DNA from: Sphingobacterium humi
GTDB taxonomy: Bacteria > Bacteroidota > Bacteroidia > Sphingobacteriales > Sphingobacteriaceae
DNA: 64,000 nt
Assembly: GCF_009768885.1 (NCBI RefSeq)
Contig: NZ_WSQA01000008.1
Span: 145,826 to 209,825, forward strand
Direction: 5' to 3'
A model generated the notes under the pieces. It searched no databases, was not told the origin of the DNA, and was given only the letters and a program-made list of their open reading frames with translations. A program made the position numbers and the translations under genes. Shown here piece after piece: positions 1 to 8,364 of the stretch. Positions within the stretch are counted from its first letter, which is position 1, and the number at the start of each line of letters is the position of its first letter.

Positions 1-1541
1 ATAGTGCTAGACTGCCCTTGGTTTAATATGAAATTCTTAAACTGCACATTGCTACTGTCACGAAGGCGATAAGTAAAATTCTGCAATAGATTGAGTTGCG
101 CATTATCACGACTGCTGGTTTCAAAATTCACATTATCCATATAGGTTATACCATCTTGGCGGGTAAAATGAGCGTACTGCCTATCATTTTTGTAATTCAA
201 GGAAGTAAGCATAGAAAGTTGTCGGCCGAGCAAAGGAAAGCTATCGTAATAATTGGCGGTAATCTGTAAATTGGGTAAAGCGGTTTTTTGGCCATAGGTC
301 AGAATAGGTGAAAACGCATTTAAATAAGTTTCCTGACTTACATCCACCTGGTCGAAATTCCCAAAACCCGGAATGGAACCGGGTAGCTTGCGCGTGCCAT
401 CATCGAAGCCTAAGAAGTCAAATCGCCCACCCTCATACGTTAAAAACCCATCCTTGAAGGTGGTGCCGGTTTCCCAGCCACCCTGAACTTCAATATCAAA
501 ATGCTTCACCATTCGGGCATCCTTTGTGAATATTTTTATGACCCCACCCGTTGCATCAGCCTGATTTTCCGGTGATGGGGATTTATACACAAATACTTTA
601 TCGATAATTCGGCTAGGAATCAGATCCAGTGCGAATGCTCGGCTAAACATCTCTGTACTTGGCGCCACATTATCATTCAAGTACGTTAGGTTATAGCGTT
701 CATTTAACCCACGGACCACAACAAATTGATCATCAACGGTCGTCACGCCAGCCACGCGCTGCATCACATCCGCAGCATTCCGATCCGCAGACCGACTAAT
801 CTGCTCGGAAGATATTGCCGACATCACCAAGGAGGCCGATCTTACCTCGTCCAAAACCTGGCGCTCGGAGGAGTGGGAAACAGGACGTCGCGTTCGAGCT
901 ATCACGCGAACTTCCTCCAAGGAAGTATCATCAGATTGCAGTCGGATATCATAACTTGCTTCTCGTCCTGCGCGTACGGTTACATGCAGGGTTTCAGATT
1001 TGTAAGCCACATAGCTCACTAGCAAGGTATAGCGACCTGCAGGAACATCCACAAACTCATAAAATCCTGCTGCATTAGATTTTACGGTCCTTTTCAATTC
1101 CACAAGCTGCAAGGTAGCATTTGCCAATGGACTGGAGGTTTCAAACTCGACAACCCGCCCTTTGAGCATGGCTAGTTCTTGTTTTTCGCTGCTATTTACG
1201 GCTCGCTTCGCAATCACGATGCTGTTGTTAATAAGTTGATAATCTTGTCCTGTACCTTCCAATACCTGCTTCAACACCTGGTCTAAGGAAGTGCCAGAAA
1301 ATTCAGCATTGATTCGCTTGGCATGGATAAATTGATTCTTGTCATAGGAAATAGGCATATGCGCTAGTCCCTCCAATTGTTCAAAAACATCAATCAAGCT
1401 TGCATTATGAAAGCTTAATTCAACGGGGATAGGTTTTAATTGTTGTGCTTGCAATGGTCCAATTCCAAACATACAACAGTAAAAAATAAACGTAATGACT
1501 ACGGAATAGGGATTCCGAAATGGGGTAATCTTTTTTTTCAT
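1..1541 (-). CDS. TonB-dependent outer-membrane receptor with STN signalling domain (partial, C-terminus beyond window)
   Basis: This is the N-terminal ~513 residues of a TonB-dependent transporter; the gene runs off the left edge. Translating from the ATG at 1539-1541 gives a Lys-rich start and hydrophobic signal peptide ending near residue 29, then a secretin/TonB short N-terminal (STN) domain (~30-95), a carboxypeptidase-regulatory-like beta-sandwich (~110-190) and a plug domain with the typical QRVAGV and VVRGLNERYN motifs. STN domains contact FecR proteins in the periplasm, which fits the FecR and ECF sigma genes directly upstream on the same strand. It should import a siderophore, glycan or other TonB substrate; the ligand cannot be told from the sequence. 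No SusD partner is visible. Confidence 0.9.
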   Translation of the reverse strand, partial: MKKKITPFRNPYSVVITFIFYCCMFGIGPLQAQQLKPIPVELSFHNASLIDVFEQLEGLAHMPISYDKNQFIHAKRINAEFSGTSLDQVLKQVLEGTGQDYQLINNSIVIAKRAVNSSEKQELAMLKGRVVEFETSSPLANATLQLVELKRTVKSNAAGFYEFVDVPAGRYTLLVSYVAYKSETLHVTVRAGREASYDIRLQSDDTSLEEVRVIARTRRPVSHSSERQVLDEVRSASLVMSAISSEQISRSADRNAADVMQRVAGVTTVDDQFVVVRGLNERYNLTYLNDNVAPSTEMFSRAFALDLIPSRIIDKVFVYKSPSPENQADATGGVIKIFTKDARMVKHFDIEVQGGWETGTTFKDGFLTYEGGRFDFLGFDDGTRKLPGSIPGFGNFDQVDVSQETYLNAFSPILTYGQKTALPNLQITANYYDSFPLLGRQLSMLTSLNYKNDRQYAHFTRQDGITYMDNVNFETSSRDNAQLNLLQNFTYRLRDSSNVQFKNFILNQGQSST

Positions 1542-1566
1542 ATCTATGTGTTTAGTTTAGTAGCTT

Positions 1567-2568
1567 TCATTCGCGATAAAATCTAATTTTATCGTTTTCT
1601 TTCTTGGCCTGGCAATTGGCAATCCGAGTTAGCATCGCTAGGATATCCTGCAAATCGTCGGTCTGCCGATATTGTGTCGAGAAGCTCACTTTGCGAATCT
1701 CTGCATCTTCACAAATCAGCGTTATCCCATGCGTGCGGTGCAGCTGCAGTGCCAGTTCATCAAAGCTGACACCCGCTAAGCGAATAATGCCTTTTCGCCA
1801 TGCAGAGGCCTGTTCGGCTGGTTTATCTTGCAATAAAACCTGTTGATTGCTTTTGCTATACCTGAGGCTCCTGTTTGGCAGAAGCTTAGCTAGTGCTTTT
1901 GTATCTTTCAATACCTCCACTTTCCCTGTTGCGACGGTAATTTCCACCTGCTCAGCCGTCGGATATGCTTGCACATTAAAGGATGTTCCCAGTACCCGGG
2001 TCGATAAATAATCGGTATGTACTATAAATGGCTTTCCCTCCTGCTTGGCGATTTCAAAGAAGGCCTCCCCTTCCAGCGACACTATCCGTTTATCATCAAA
2101 GGCGCTGGGGTAATGCAGGGTACTACCTCCACGCAACCAAACGATACTGCCATCCATTAGGGCCACTTTCATCAATTTCCCGGGTGCACATGTGTAAACT
2201 TGCCATCTGGAGGAAGGTTGCTGGGTCAGCTGCGAAAAGTAGAAATTAACCTCACGGTGCTTCAGAAAAAATAAACAACCTAGGGTCAACAAGAAAACTG
2301 CAGCAATCCAATATTTAGGCTTGCTATAACGCCATAAAAGATGCCGTGGATTTACTTTCTGCCGCGCAATGCCCGCCATAATCTTGGCTAGTAAGGCATT
2401 TTTAACGGCCTCTTCCGAACTGCTATCCAGAAAAACAGCGCTGTTGCCTACCTGGTCAAAATGAGCATACCAGATAGCTAAATCTGCACGTTCCACAGGA
2501 CCTAGTTCTTCCTTAGCTTCTAAGTAAAGTAGTTCCCATAGCCTCAGTTGATTAATTTGTGTCATCAA
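1567..2568 (-). CDS. FecR-family anti-sigma factor
   Basis: A 333-residue FecR-type transmembrane regulator. The N-terminal ~85 residues are cytoplasmic and would bind the sigma factor; one membrane helix lies near residues 88-102 (IAAVFLLTLGCLFFL). A FecR domain follows at ~115-215 (VWLRGGSTLHYPSAF, GEAFFEIAK, FIVHTDYLSTRVLGTSF), with a C-terminal DUF4974-like domain at ~265-330. It relays the state of the outer-membrane receptor encoded just downstream to the ECF sigma factor encoded just upstream. Order sigma, FecR, receptor on one strand is the standard Bacteroidota cell-surface signalling cassette. The start is the second Met of an MM pair or the first; both fit. Confidence 0.92.
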   Translation of the reverse strand: MMTQINQLRLWELLYLEAKEELGPVERADLAIWYAHFDQVGNSAVFLDSSSEEAVKNALLAKIMAGIARQKVNPRHLLWRYSKPKYWIAAVFLLTLGCLFFLKHREVNFYFSQLTQQPSSRWQVYTCAPGKLMKVALMDGSIVWLRGGSTLHYPSAFDDKRIVSLEGEAFFEIAKQEGKPFIVHTDYLSTRVLGTSFNVQAYPTAEQVEITVATGKVEVLKDTKALAKLLPNRSLRYSKSNQQVLLQDKPAEQASAWRKGIIRLAGVSFDELALQLHRTHGITLICEDAEIRKVSFSTQYRQTDDLQDILAMLTRIANCQAKKENDKIRFYRE

Positions 2569-2637
2569 CTAAATAACCAATCGAAAAGGATGGATGTACT
2601 AAGCTTGTAAAAAACTTAATATTAAGAGAAGATGGAG

Positions 2638-3216
2638 TTAATATCGCTCCGCTAAAAGCAAAGCTATGGTCAACAAGTTGTTAAATAAAGGTTGTGGAAT
2701 TTCATCTTGGGTATAGCGATTCACCGCCTGGCGAATACGTTTGAGCGCCATGGAAATTTGATTCCGGACAGTCTGATCCGACAGCCCCAATTGAGCGGCA
2801 ATTTCAGCACTAGACAATAGTTCAAACCGGCTCAACAAGAAAATAGTCTTCATACGCTCGGGTAAGCGCTCAATTTCTTCCATAATCAATAGCTCTAGCT
2901 CTTGGCTTGCTAATGTAGACGATTCATTCGCGATCAAATAATCGGCCTGCCAGCCTAAAAACTCTTGGTAGGATTGAAAAATTAGTTTCCGACGGTAATA
3001 ATTAATGATTCTACTTTTTAGCCGTTGGTGCAAAAAAGAACGCACCGATTCTTCCTGGCTTAAGTCTATGTTTTTATTAAATAATGATATAAAAATATCT
3101 TGCAAAATATCTTCGCAATCTTGTACCACAGGAATGCGCCGATGCGCAACCAGATAAAGCTCCTTCCAAAACTTCTCATACAATTGCTTTATCGCTTTTT
3201 TACGTGTATTGAACAT
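2638..3216 (-). CDS. ECF RNA polymerase sigma factor (Bacteroidota type)
   Basis: A 192-residue sigma-70 family factor. Region 2 covers about residues 10-80 (DCEDILQDIFISLF is the core-binding segment) and region 4 about 118-175, with the helix-turn-helix AEIAAQLGLSDQTVRNQIS. Length and motifs match the Bacteroidota subfamily that pairs with FecR and TonB receptors. It probably transcribes the receptor gene two positions downstream, and is held inactive by the adjacent FecR protein. A 69-bp gap separates it from fecR. About 100 bp of very AT-rich DNA upstream holds its promoter; no clear TAnnTTTG box was found there. Confidence 0.93.
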   Translation of the reverse strand: MFNTRKKAIKQLYEKFWKELYLVAHRRIPVVQDCEDILQDIFISLFNKNIDLSQEESVRSFLHQRLKSRIINYYRRKLIFQSYQEFLGWQADYLIANESSTLASQELELLIMEEIERLPERMKTIFLLSRFELLSSAEIAAQLGLSDQTVRNQISMALKRIRQAVNRYTQDEIPQPLFNNLLTIALLLAERY

Positions 3217-3315
3217 GGTAATTCTCCATAAAACATTGGAAAACTAACAATAAAATACTTAATACGATAATTTATTACATTAACATTATATTATTTACCC
3301 AATATATAGATGTAT

Positions 3316-4140
3316 TTATTGGGGTTTATAGGCGGCAATCATCATGTGCGGGCTCAAGGTAAGCAATTGTTCATCATTCTCGGTCAGCAAACTTATCGCA
3401 TCCAAGTTTTTTCTTTTCTGCTTATTCAACATACTTTCAAAGTACGACTTATCCAACCAGGTCATCCCTTCCACGGCATACAATTTATCGACTTCTAAGC
3501 CACAGGCCTCAAACTCAGCCTTCAATTGTGCCGGCTTATGGTAATAGGCTTCTGCCATCATCCCCGGTAAATCGGCTGGCGCCTGATGCATACCTGTGGA
3601 TAATTCTTCCTGGCACATGGCTAAAAATGAAGGAACGTGAATCAGTCCATTCATTAAACCCACGATCGTCGATGCGGAATAATTGATGGCAAAACCAAGG
3701 ATCACACCGCCAGGTTTAAGGACACGTTTCGCTTCTTGAATGGCCTTTAGTCGCGCTCCCTCCTGCTGTAAATGATACAAAGGACCATGCAATATTACGA
3801 CATCGGCTTTCTCGCTGGGGAAATCCAAGGCTTGGGCCTCCCCTTTTATCACTTTAAAACGCGCTTTAAATTTTGTAGCTCGTTTTTCGGCTAATTTTAG
3901 GTGTTTATCTAAGGGTTCAATCAAATAAACGGTATGGCCAAGCTGTGCCAACCACTCCGCATATTTCCCTGTGCCCCCGCCTACATCAACAAGCAGCGAA
4001 TCTTTGCTTAAGAACCTGCTTATTAATGCTTTAATACGCTCAAACTCAAACATCCCTAAACCCGAATTTAGGCGATCTTCTTCTGAGGCCTTATTGTAAA
4101 AATCTTCAATTTCTCGACTCACCAGTCCTTGCTTCGCCAT
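3316..4140 (-). CDS. Class I SAM-dependent methyltransferase
   Basis: A 274-residue methyltransferase. Motif I is VDVGGGTGKYAEWLA (about residues 51-65), followed by the acidic residue at the end of strand beta-2 (LIEP) and a post-motif stretch DVVILHGPLYHL. This is the Methyltransf_11/25 fold. The substrate is unknown; similar proteins act on small molecules. The gene ends before the ECF sigma gene and starts 8 bp after the end of metA on the same strand, so the two probably form one transcript. The pairing may simply reflect SAM metabolism downstream of methionine synthesis (inference). Confidence 0.88.
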   Translation of the reverse strand: MAKQGLVSREIEDFYNKASEEDRLNSGLGMFEFERIKALISRFLSKDSLLVDVGGGTGKYAEWLAQLGHTVYLIEPLDKHLKLAEKRATKFKARFKVIKGEAQALDFPSEKADVVILHGPLYHLQQEGARLKAIQEAKRVLKPGGVILGFAINYSASTIVGLMNGLIHVPSFLAMCQEELSTGMHQAPADLPGMMAEAYYHKPAQLKAEFEACGLEVDKLYAVEGMTWLDKSYFESMLNKQKRKNLDAISLLTENDEQLLTLSPHMMIAAYKPQ

Positions 4141-4148
4141 CGCAATAC

Positions 4149-5093
4149 TTAGCCATTAATTTTGATATCACCGAGGTTTGGTACCTCTTTTAAATCATAT
4201 GGAGTTTCCTGATAAACGTAATAGTTTAACCAGTTATTAAACAGGAGATTAGCATGTCCTGACCAACGTACTACAGGACCTAATTCCGGCTTATCATCCT
4301 GATAATAATTTGCGGGCACCTCAATTTCTAATCCTTTCTCCATATCACGCATATATTCCTCATGTAAGGTTAATGGTGCATATTCAGAATGGCCTGTCAG
4401 GTACAATTCACGACCACCACGAGTCGCTAAAATAGCCATTCCTGCCTCCTTTGATTCCGAAAGCACGGAAATCTCCGGCTTGGCTTTTACATCCTCTGGT
4501 AACAAGGTCGTATGCCGGCTGTGGGGAATATAGAATTCATCGTCGAATCCACGGAACAACGGATCTTTTTTATCGGATGCCGTATGCTTAAATACACCGA
4601 ATAGTTTCGAACCTAAAGGCTGCTTCTCCACGCCATAGAAATGATAAAGTGCCGCTTGAGAGGCCCAACAAATGTATAATGTAGAAAAAACATGCTGGCG
4701 AGCCCAATCGAAAATCATCGTCACCTCCGGCCAATAACTAACCTGCTCAAATGGCAGCATCTCTACAGGAGCCCCTGTGATAATCATGCCATCGTAGGTG
4801 TTAGCTTTCACCTCTTCAAAGCTTTTGTAAAACATCTCCAAATGCTCTTCAGGTGTGTTTTTAGGGTTATGGGTTGCCAACCGTAAAAAATCCATCTCCA
4901 CCTGCAAGGGGTTGTTAGACAGCAAACGGATAAAATCTGTTTCTGTAGAAATCTTTAAAGGCATCAGGTTTAGCACGAGTAATTTCATCGGTCGAATATC
5001 TTGCGTATTCGCGCGAAGATCGCTCATGACAAAGATGTTTTCCTTTTTTAAAAGTTCTATTGCAGGTAAATTATCTGGTATCTTAACTGGCAT
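4149..5093 (-). CDS. metA: Homoserine O-acyltransferase MetA, predicted acetyl-CoA type
   Basis: A 314-residue HTS-family enzyme that acylates homoserine, the first committed step to methionine. The catalytic triad is in register with the family: Cys142 (YICWASQA), His235 and Glu237 (LTGHSEYAP). Residue 111 is Glu (TGAPVEML). In this family Glu111 goes with acetyl-CoA and Gly111 with succinyl-CoA, so the product is more likely O-acetylhomoserine despite the usual 'succinyltransferase' name. Full length. It is divergent from gdhA and precedes a methyltransferase gene. No SAM riboswitch is visible in its leader. Confidence 0.93.
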   Translation of the reverse strand: MPVKIPDNLPAIELLKKENIFVMSDLRANTQDIRPMKLLVLNLMPLKISTETDFIRLLSNNPLQVEMDFLRLATHNPKNTPEEHLEMFYKSFEEVKANTYDGMIITGAPVEMLPFEQVSYWPEVTMIFDWARQHVFSTLYICWASQAALYHFYGVEKQPLGSKLFGVFKHTASDKKDPLFRGFDDEFYIPHSRHTTLLPEDVKAKPEISVLSESKEAGMAILATRGGRELYLTGHSEYAPLTLHEEYMRDMEKGLEIEVPANYYQDDKPELGPVVRWSGHANLLFNNWLNYYVYQETPYDLKEVPNLGDIKING

Positions 5094-5231
5094 ATGCTAT
5101 TCCCTCCTTTTCATTTTTAAGTTGACAAATGTACAAATTGAAAGTTGTTTTCTATAACCAAGCTGGTAAATTGACGTTTAAATTAAACCCTATTCTCCAT
5201 TTATCAGTTAAAGCTACATGTTAAAACAAAT

Positions 5232-5265
5232 TTTGTATAAAATTGGCATTTATTATTAATTTTCG
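5232..5265 (+). promoter_or_regulatory. Candidate gdhA promoter
   Basis: A TTTG at 5232-5235 is followed 21 bp later by TAATTTTC-G at 5257-5265, close to the Bacteroidota housekeeping pattern TTTG-N19-21-TAnnTTTG (one mismatch in the -7 box). It would start transcription about 30 nt before the gdhA ATG. Confidence 0.45.
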
Positions 5266-5303
5266 CTAATATTGCTGGAAATACTATAAAATATCTCTAA
5301 TAA

Positions 5304-6638
5304 ATGTCCTTAAACCTTAAGAATTTTATCAAAAACGTAGAACTTCGCAATCCCAACGAGCCTGAATTTCTACAGGCCGTTACGGAGGTGATTGAAGATT
5401 TAATCCCTTATATTAACGAGCATCGTCCTGATTTTGCGGATCTGAAAATCCTGGAACGCATGGTTGAGCCCGAGCGTGTCCTTTCTTTCCGGGTAAGCTG
5501 GTTAGATGATCAGAATCAAATCCAAATTAACCGTGGCTACCGTGTGCAGATGAATTCAGCCATTGGCCCCTATAAAGGTGGATTACGTTTTGCCCCGGAT
5601 GTCAATTTAAGCATCTTAAAATTCTTAGCCTTTGAACAAGTCTTTAAAAACAGCTTAACCAGCCTTCCTATTGGTGGTGGTAAGGGCGGTTCAGACTTCG
5701 ACCCTAAAGGAAAATCAGACAACGAAATTATGCGTTTTTGCCAAAGCTTTATGACCGAGCTTTACCGTCATATCGGTGCTGAAACCGATGTTCCTGCCGG
5801 CGATATCGGTGTAGGAACGCGAGAAATCGGCTACCTCTTTGGGCAATACAAGCGCATTCAAAATAATTTCACCGGTGTATTAACCGGCAAGGGTCCGCAG
5901 TGGGGCGGTTCTTATATCCGTCCGGAAGCCACAGGTTATGGCCTACTCTACTTTGTACAATGCGTGTTAGACTACAATAACGAGTCTATGGAAGGCAAAG
6001 TAATCAGCATCTCTGGTGCCGGCAATGTAGCCTATTATGCGGCAGAGAAAGGGATTCAAATGGGCGCTAAAGTCATTACTCTTTCTAATAGTCAAGGCAC
6101 TATTTATGATAAGGAAGGTTTTACCTTAGAAAAACTGAACTATATCGCTAGCCTCGGTCGCGACTTGGCGAAATACGCGAAAAAATATCCTTCAGCAAGC
6201 TATCATGCCAAAGAAAACCCTTGGCAGTTCAAGTGTGATATCGCTTTACCATGCGCCACACAGAATGAAATCAATGAAGCTGATGCTAAAAAATTAGTGA
6301 AAAATGGCTGTAAAATAGTGGCCGAAGGTGCGAATATGCCTTCTACTGCTGGAGCCATTAAAGTATATGACCAGGCAAAAATCCATTTTGGCCCCGGCAA
6401 AGCAGCCAACGCTGGCGGTGTTGCAGTCTCGGGATTAGAGATGTCTCAAAATGCAATTGGACAACAATGGAGCCCGGAAAAAGTAGATCACCGGTTGAAA
6501 TTAATTATGGAGAACATCCATAAAACCTGTGTTCGTTATGGCAAAGAGCCTAACGGCTATGTCAATTACCTCAAGGGTGCAAACATCGGTGGCTTCATCA
6601 AAGTAGCCGAAGCCATGAAAGCCCAAGGCGTCGTATAA
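5304..6638 (+). CDS. gdhA: NADP-specific glutamate dehydrogenase
   Basis: A 444-residue hexameric-type glutamate dehydrogenase that makes glutamate from 2-oxoglutarate and ammonia. Visible landmarks are GPYKGGLRFAP, the catalytic-lysine loop IGGGKGGSDFDPKG, the conserved PAGDIGVGTREIG segment, a nucleotide-binding Rossmann motif ISGAGNVAYYAAE and the C-terminal NAGGVAVSGLEMSQN. The length equals the usual 440-450 residues of this class. The ATG lies about 30 nt behind a candidate promoter, and a strong UUCG-loop terminator follows, so it is a single-gene transcript. Confidence 0.97.
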   Translation: MSLNLKNFIKNVELRNPNEPEFLQAVTEVIEDLIPYINEHRPDFADLKILERMVEPERVLSFRVSWLDDQNQIQINRGYRVQMNSAIGPYKGGLRFAPDVNLSILKFLAFEQVFKNSLTSLPIGGGKGGSDFDPKGKSDNEIMRFCQSFMTELYRHIGAETDVPAGDIGVGTREIGYLFGQYKRIQNNFTGVLTGKGPQWGGSYIRPEATGYGLLYFVQCVLDYNNESMEGKVISISGAGNVAYYAAEKGIQMGAKVITLSNSQGTIYDKEGFTLEKLNYIASLGRDLAKYAKKYPSASYHAKENPWQFKCDIALPCATQNEINEADAKKLVKNGCKIVAEGANMPSTAGAIKVYDQAKIHFGPGKAANAGGVAVSGLEMSQNAIGQQWSPEKVDHRLKLIMENIHKTCVRYGKEPNGYVNYLKGANIGGFIKVAEAMKAQGVV

Positions 6639-6664
6639 TCTTAATTTATATCTATATTTGTAGG

Positions 6665-6692
6665 GTTCCGACTTCGGTCGGGACTTTTTTTT
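6665..6692 (+). terminator. Rho-independent terminator of gdhA
   Basis: An 8-bp stem (GTTCCGAC/GTCGGGAC, one G-T pair) is closed by a UUCG tetraloop on a C-G pair and followed by eight T residues. Confidence 0.93.
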
Positions 6693-6719
6693 ATGCATTT
6701 TTTCTAAAGCATTCCTATT

Positions 6720-6965
6720 ATGAGAGTATTAGCAGAATTACCACATCCCGATTGTAAGATTACCCTGTTCGGCATGAACCAAAAGTATATTATCAAGTTT
6801 GAACAAGGCAGCTTAGAGCAATCCTATAAACTGGCCGAAGCCGATGTGGTAGGTGGCATCAATGGCGTTTTTGAGATGCTAGACGAAGCATTTATTAACG
6901 AGGTATTAGCGCTATTTGCCCACATGCGAAAGGCAATCATTAGCACCTATAATAAATATCAATAA
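6720..6965 (+). CDS. Small conserved Bacteroidota protein of unknown function
   Basis: An 81-residue soluble protein beginning MRVLAELPHPDCKIT. It has no signal peptide or membrane helix. The N-terminal half alternates like a beta-meander (ITLFGMNQKYIIKFEQG) and the C-terminal half is helical. I recognise proteins of this length and pattern from other Bacteroidota, where they are unannotated. It is flanked by terminators on both sides, so it is probably its own transcription unit. No function is proposed. Confidence 0.8.
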   Translation: MRVLAELPHPDCKITLFGMNQKYIIKFEQGSLEQSYKLAEADVVGGINGVFEMLDEAFINEVLALFAHMRKAIISTYNKYQ

Positions 6966-7020
6966 AATCTTTATATATAGCATGTAATTAGCTGTATATC
7001 TGTTTAATAAAAAATCATTC

Positions 7021-7059
7021 GCCCCGAAACAAAATAATATTTTGTTTCGGGGCGCTTTT
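7021..7059. terminator. Strong (bidirectional) terminator hairpin
   Basis: A perfect inverted repeat pairs 7021-7036 with 7038-7053 (core GCCCCGAAACAAAA) and a T run follows. It ends the small-protein gene on the plus strand; the A-rich inner stem could also serve the convergent sirtuin gene. Confidence 0.9.
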
Positions 7060-7151
7060 TTCACCTCTACTTAAGCATTAATATAAACTGTAAATAAAGG
7101 TAAATATCATAATACATTGATTATATATGACTTATATATGGTAACAAAATA

Positions 7152-7835
7152 TTATTTGCTTAGTATTTCTGCCAAATAATCGATAGCTTTCGTTGCTGAA
7201 TGCGGTATTTTAATCACATTGGCCGGAATGGCCAATTGCTTGGCATTGGGGTCGACAATTATGATTTGACAGCCCGGCTTACAGTGATACAGTAAATTCG
7301 CCGCCGGGTATACTTGCAGCGATGTACCCGCCACAATAAACACATCGGCCTCCTCCACAAGCTTTGCCGCAGGAACCATATTGGGCACAGCCTCACCAAA
7401 CCAAACCACATGCGGCCGCAAGGGAGATCCCAACTCGCAAACACTATCCATTTTAATTTCATCTCCCGCAATCGGATACACCAAGCCTGCATCTTTCGAT
7501 GATTGGGCCTTCCGTATTTCCCCATGCAAATGCAGCACGCTGGAACTTCCTGCCCGTTCGTGCAAATCATCAATATTCTGCGTAATCACATGCACATCAT
7601 AATCCTGTTCCAATTCCGCAAAATAACGATGCGCCGCATTGGGTATCACCCGCATGCAGTCTTTGCGCCGCTGGTTATAAAAACGCTGCACCAATTCCGG
7701 GTTTCGTTGCCAGGCTTCCGGTGTAGCGACCTCCTCAATGCGATGGCCTTCCCATAGCCCATCTGTTCCCCGAAAAGTCGGAAGCCCGCTTTCAACCGAT
7801 ACGCCGGCCCCCGTGAATATCACGATCTTTTTCAT
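7152..7835 (-). CDS. cobB: NAD-dependent protein deacylase, class III sirtuin
   Basis: A 227-residue Sir2 enzyme removing acyl groups from lysines using NAD. The NAD-binding motif is GAGVSVESGLPTFRGTDGLW; the TQNIDDLHERAG segment and catalytic His (LHLHGE) follow. Tyr53 and Arg56 (FYNQRR) match the Y-x-x-R pair that recognises acidic acyl groups, so desuccinylase or demalonylase activity is likely. The four zinc-binding cysteines of most sirtuins are absent: the stretch after LHGE is RKAQSSKDAGLVYP, with a single Cys later. The overall length is normal for the short bacterial class. Confidence 0.94.
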   Translation of the reverse strand: MKKIVIFTGAGVSVESGLPTFRGTDGLWEGHRIEEVATPEAWQRNPELVQRFYNQRRKDCMRVIPNAAHRYFAELEQDYDVHVITQNIDDLHERAGSSSVLHLHGEIRKAQSSKDAGLVYPIAGDEIKMDSVCELGSPLRPHVVWFGEAVPNMVPAAKLVEEADVFIVAGTSLQVYPAANLLYHCKPGCQIIIVDPNAKQLAIPANVIKIPHSATKAIDYLAEILSK

Positions 7836-7895
7836 GCTCTTTTTTTTATCAATTTACAATAAACTACAGCTGGAGCTCCAATTTTCAGAAAAAAA

Positions 7896-7935
7896 AAGAG
7901 GCTATAATCTACTTTCATAGATTTAGCCTCTTTTC
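7896..7935. terminator. Terminator hairpin between DUF2892 gene and cobB
   Basis: An inverted repeat pairs 7896-7911 with 7918-7932 (core AGAGGCT/AGCCTCT). An A run precedes it on the plus strand, giving a T run when read leftward, so it ends the DUF2892 gene. Confidence 0.85.
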
Positions 7936-7950
7936 TATAAGAATCATCGT

Positions 7951-8253
7951 TTATTTCACAAAATACCGATGTTCAATAACTGTTGCCTCCGGCTCTTTGG
8001 GTTCAATGGACTCCTTCACCGGACAATATCCGGTTACACCACGGTAAATCAATGCGCCTCCCAAGGTTACCCCGGAAAAAGCGCGCATGGGACGTTTTAC
8101 AATGGACTTTAAGCCCATCCCTAAAATAAATCCGCCAGCAATGACCGATAAAATGCGTTCCGAAGTACCCACATTGCCTTCATGACAGGAAGCATCGAGC
8201 TTAGTTTTTAGCTTATCAAAGGCATAATTTACGATTCCACTCATATGATTCAT
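7951..8253 (-). CDS. DUF2892 (YgaP-like) membrane protein
   Basis: A 100-residue inner-membrane protein. The pattern NVGTSERILSVIAGGFILG, then FSGVTLGGALIYRGVTGYCP, matches the DUF2892/YgaP transmembrane domain: two helices and the conserved tail G-x-x-CP. The protein starts MNHMSG, so the initiation could be at either Met. Function is unknown. A terminator follows and the next gene upstream is divergent, so it is monocistronic. Confidence 0.85.
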   Translation of the reverse strand: MNHMSGIVNYAFDKLKTKLDASCHEGNVGTSERILSVIAGGFILGMGLKSIVKRPMRAFSGVTLGGALIYRGVTGYCPVKESIEPKEPEATVIEHRYFVK

Positions 8254-8364
8254 TTTTATTTTCTATGGATAGAACGATTAAAAAGGGAATTTGTTTCCGA
8301 TTAGGTACAAATTTTGATATCTCCCTATATAATTTCGTACATTCAACACTAAAATACAGTTTAT

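Noticed and set aside
5094..5303. SAM riboswitch upstream of metA
   Set aside because: The leader is AT-rich and has none of the conserved SAM-I/IV core; no terminator or multi-stem structure was seen.
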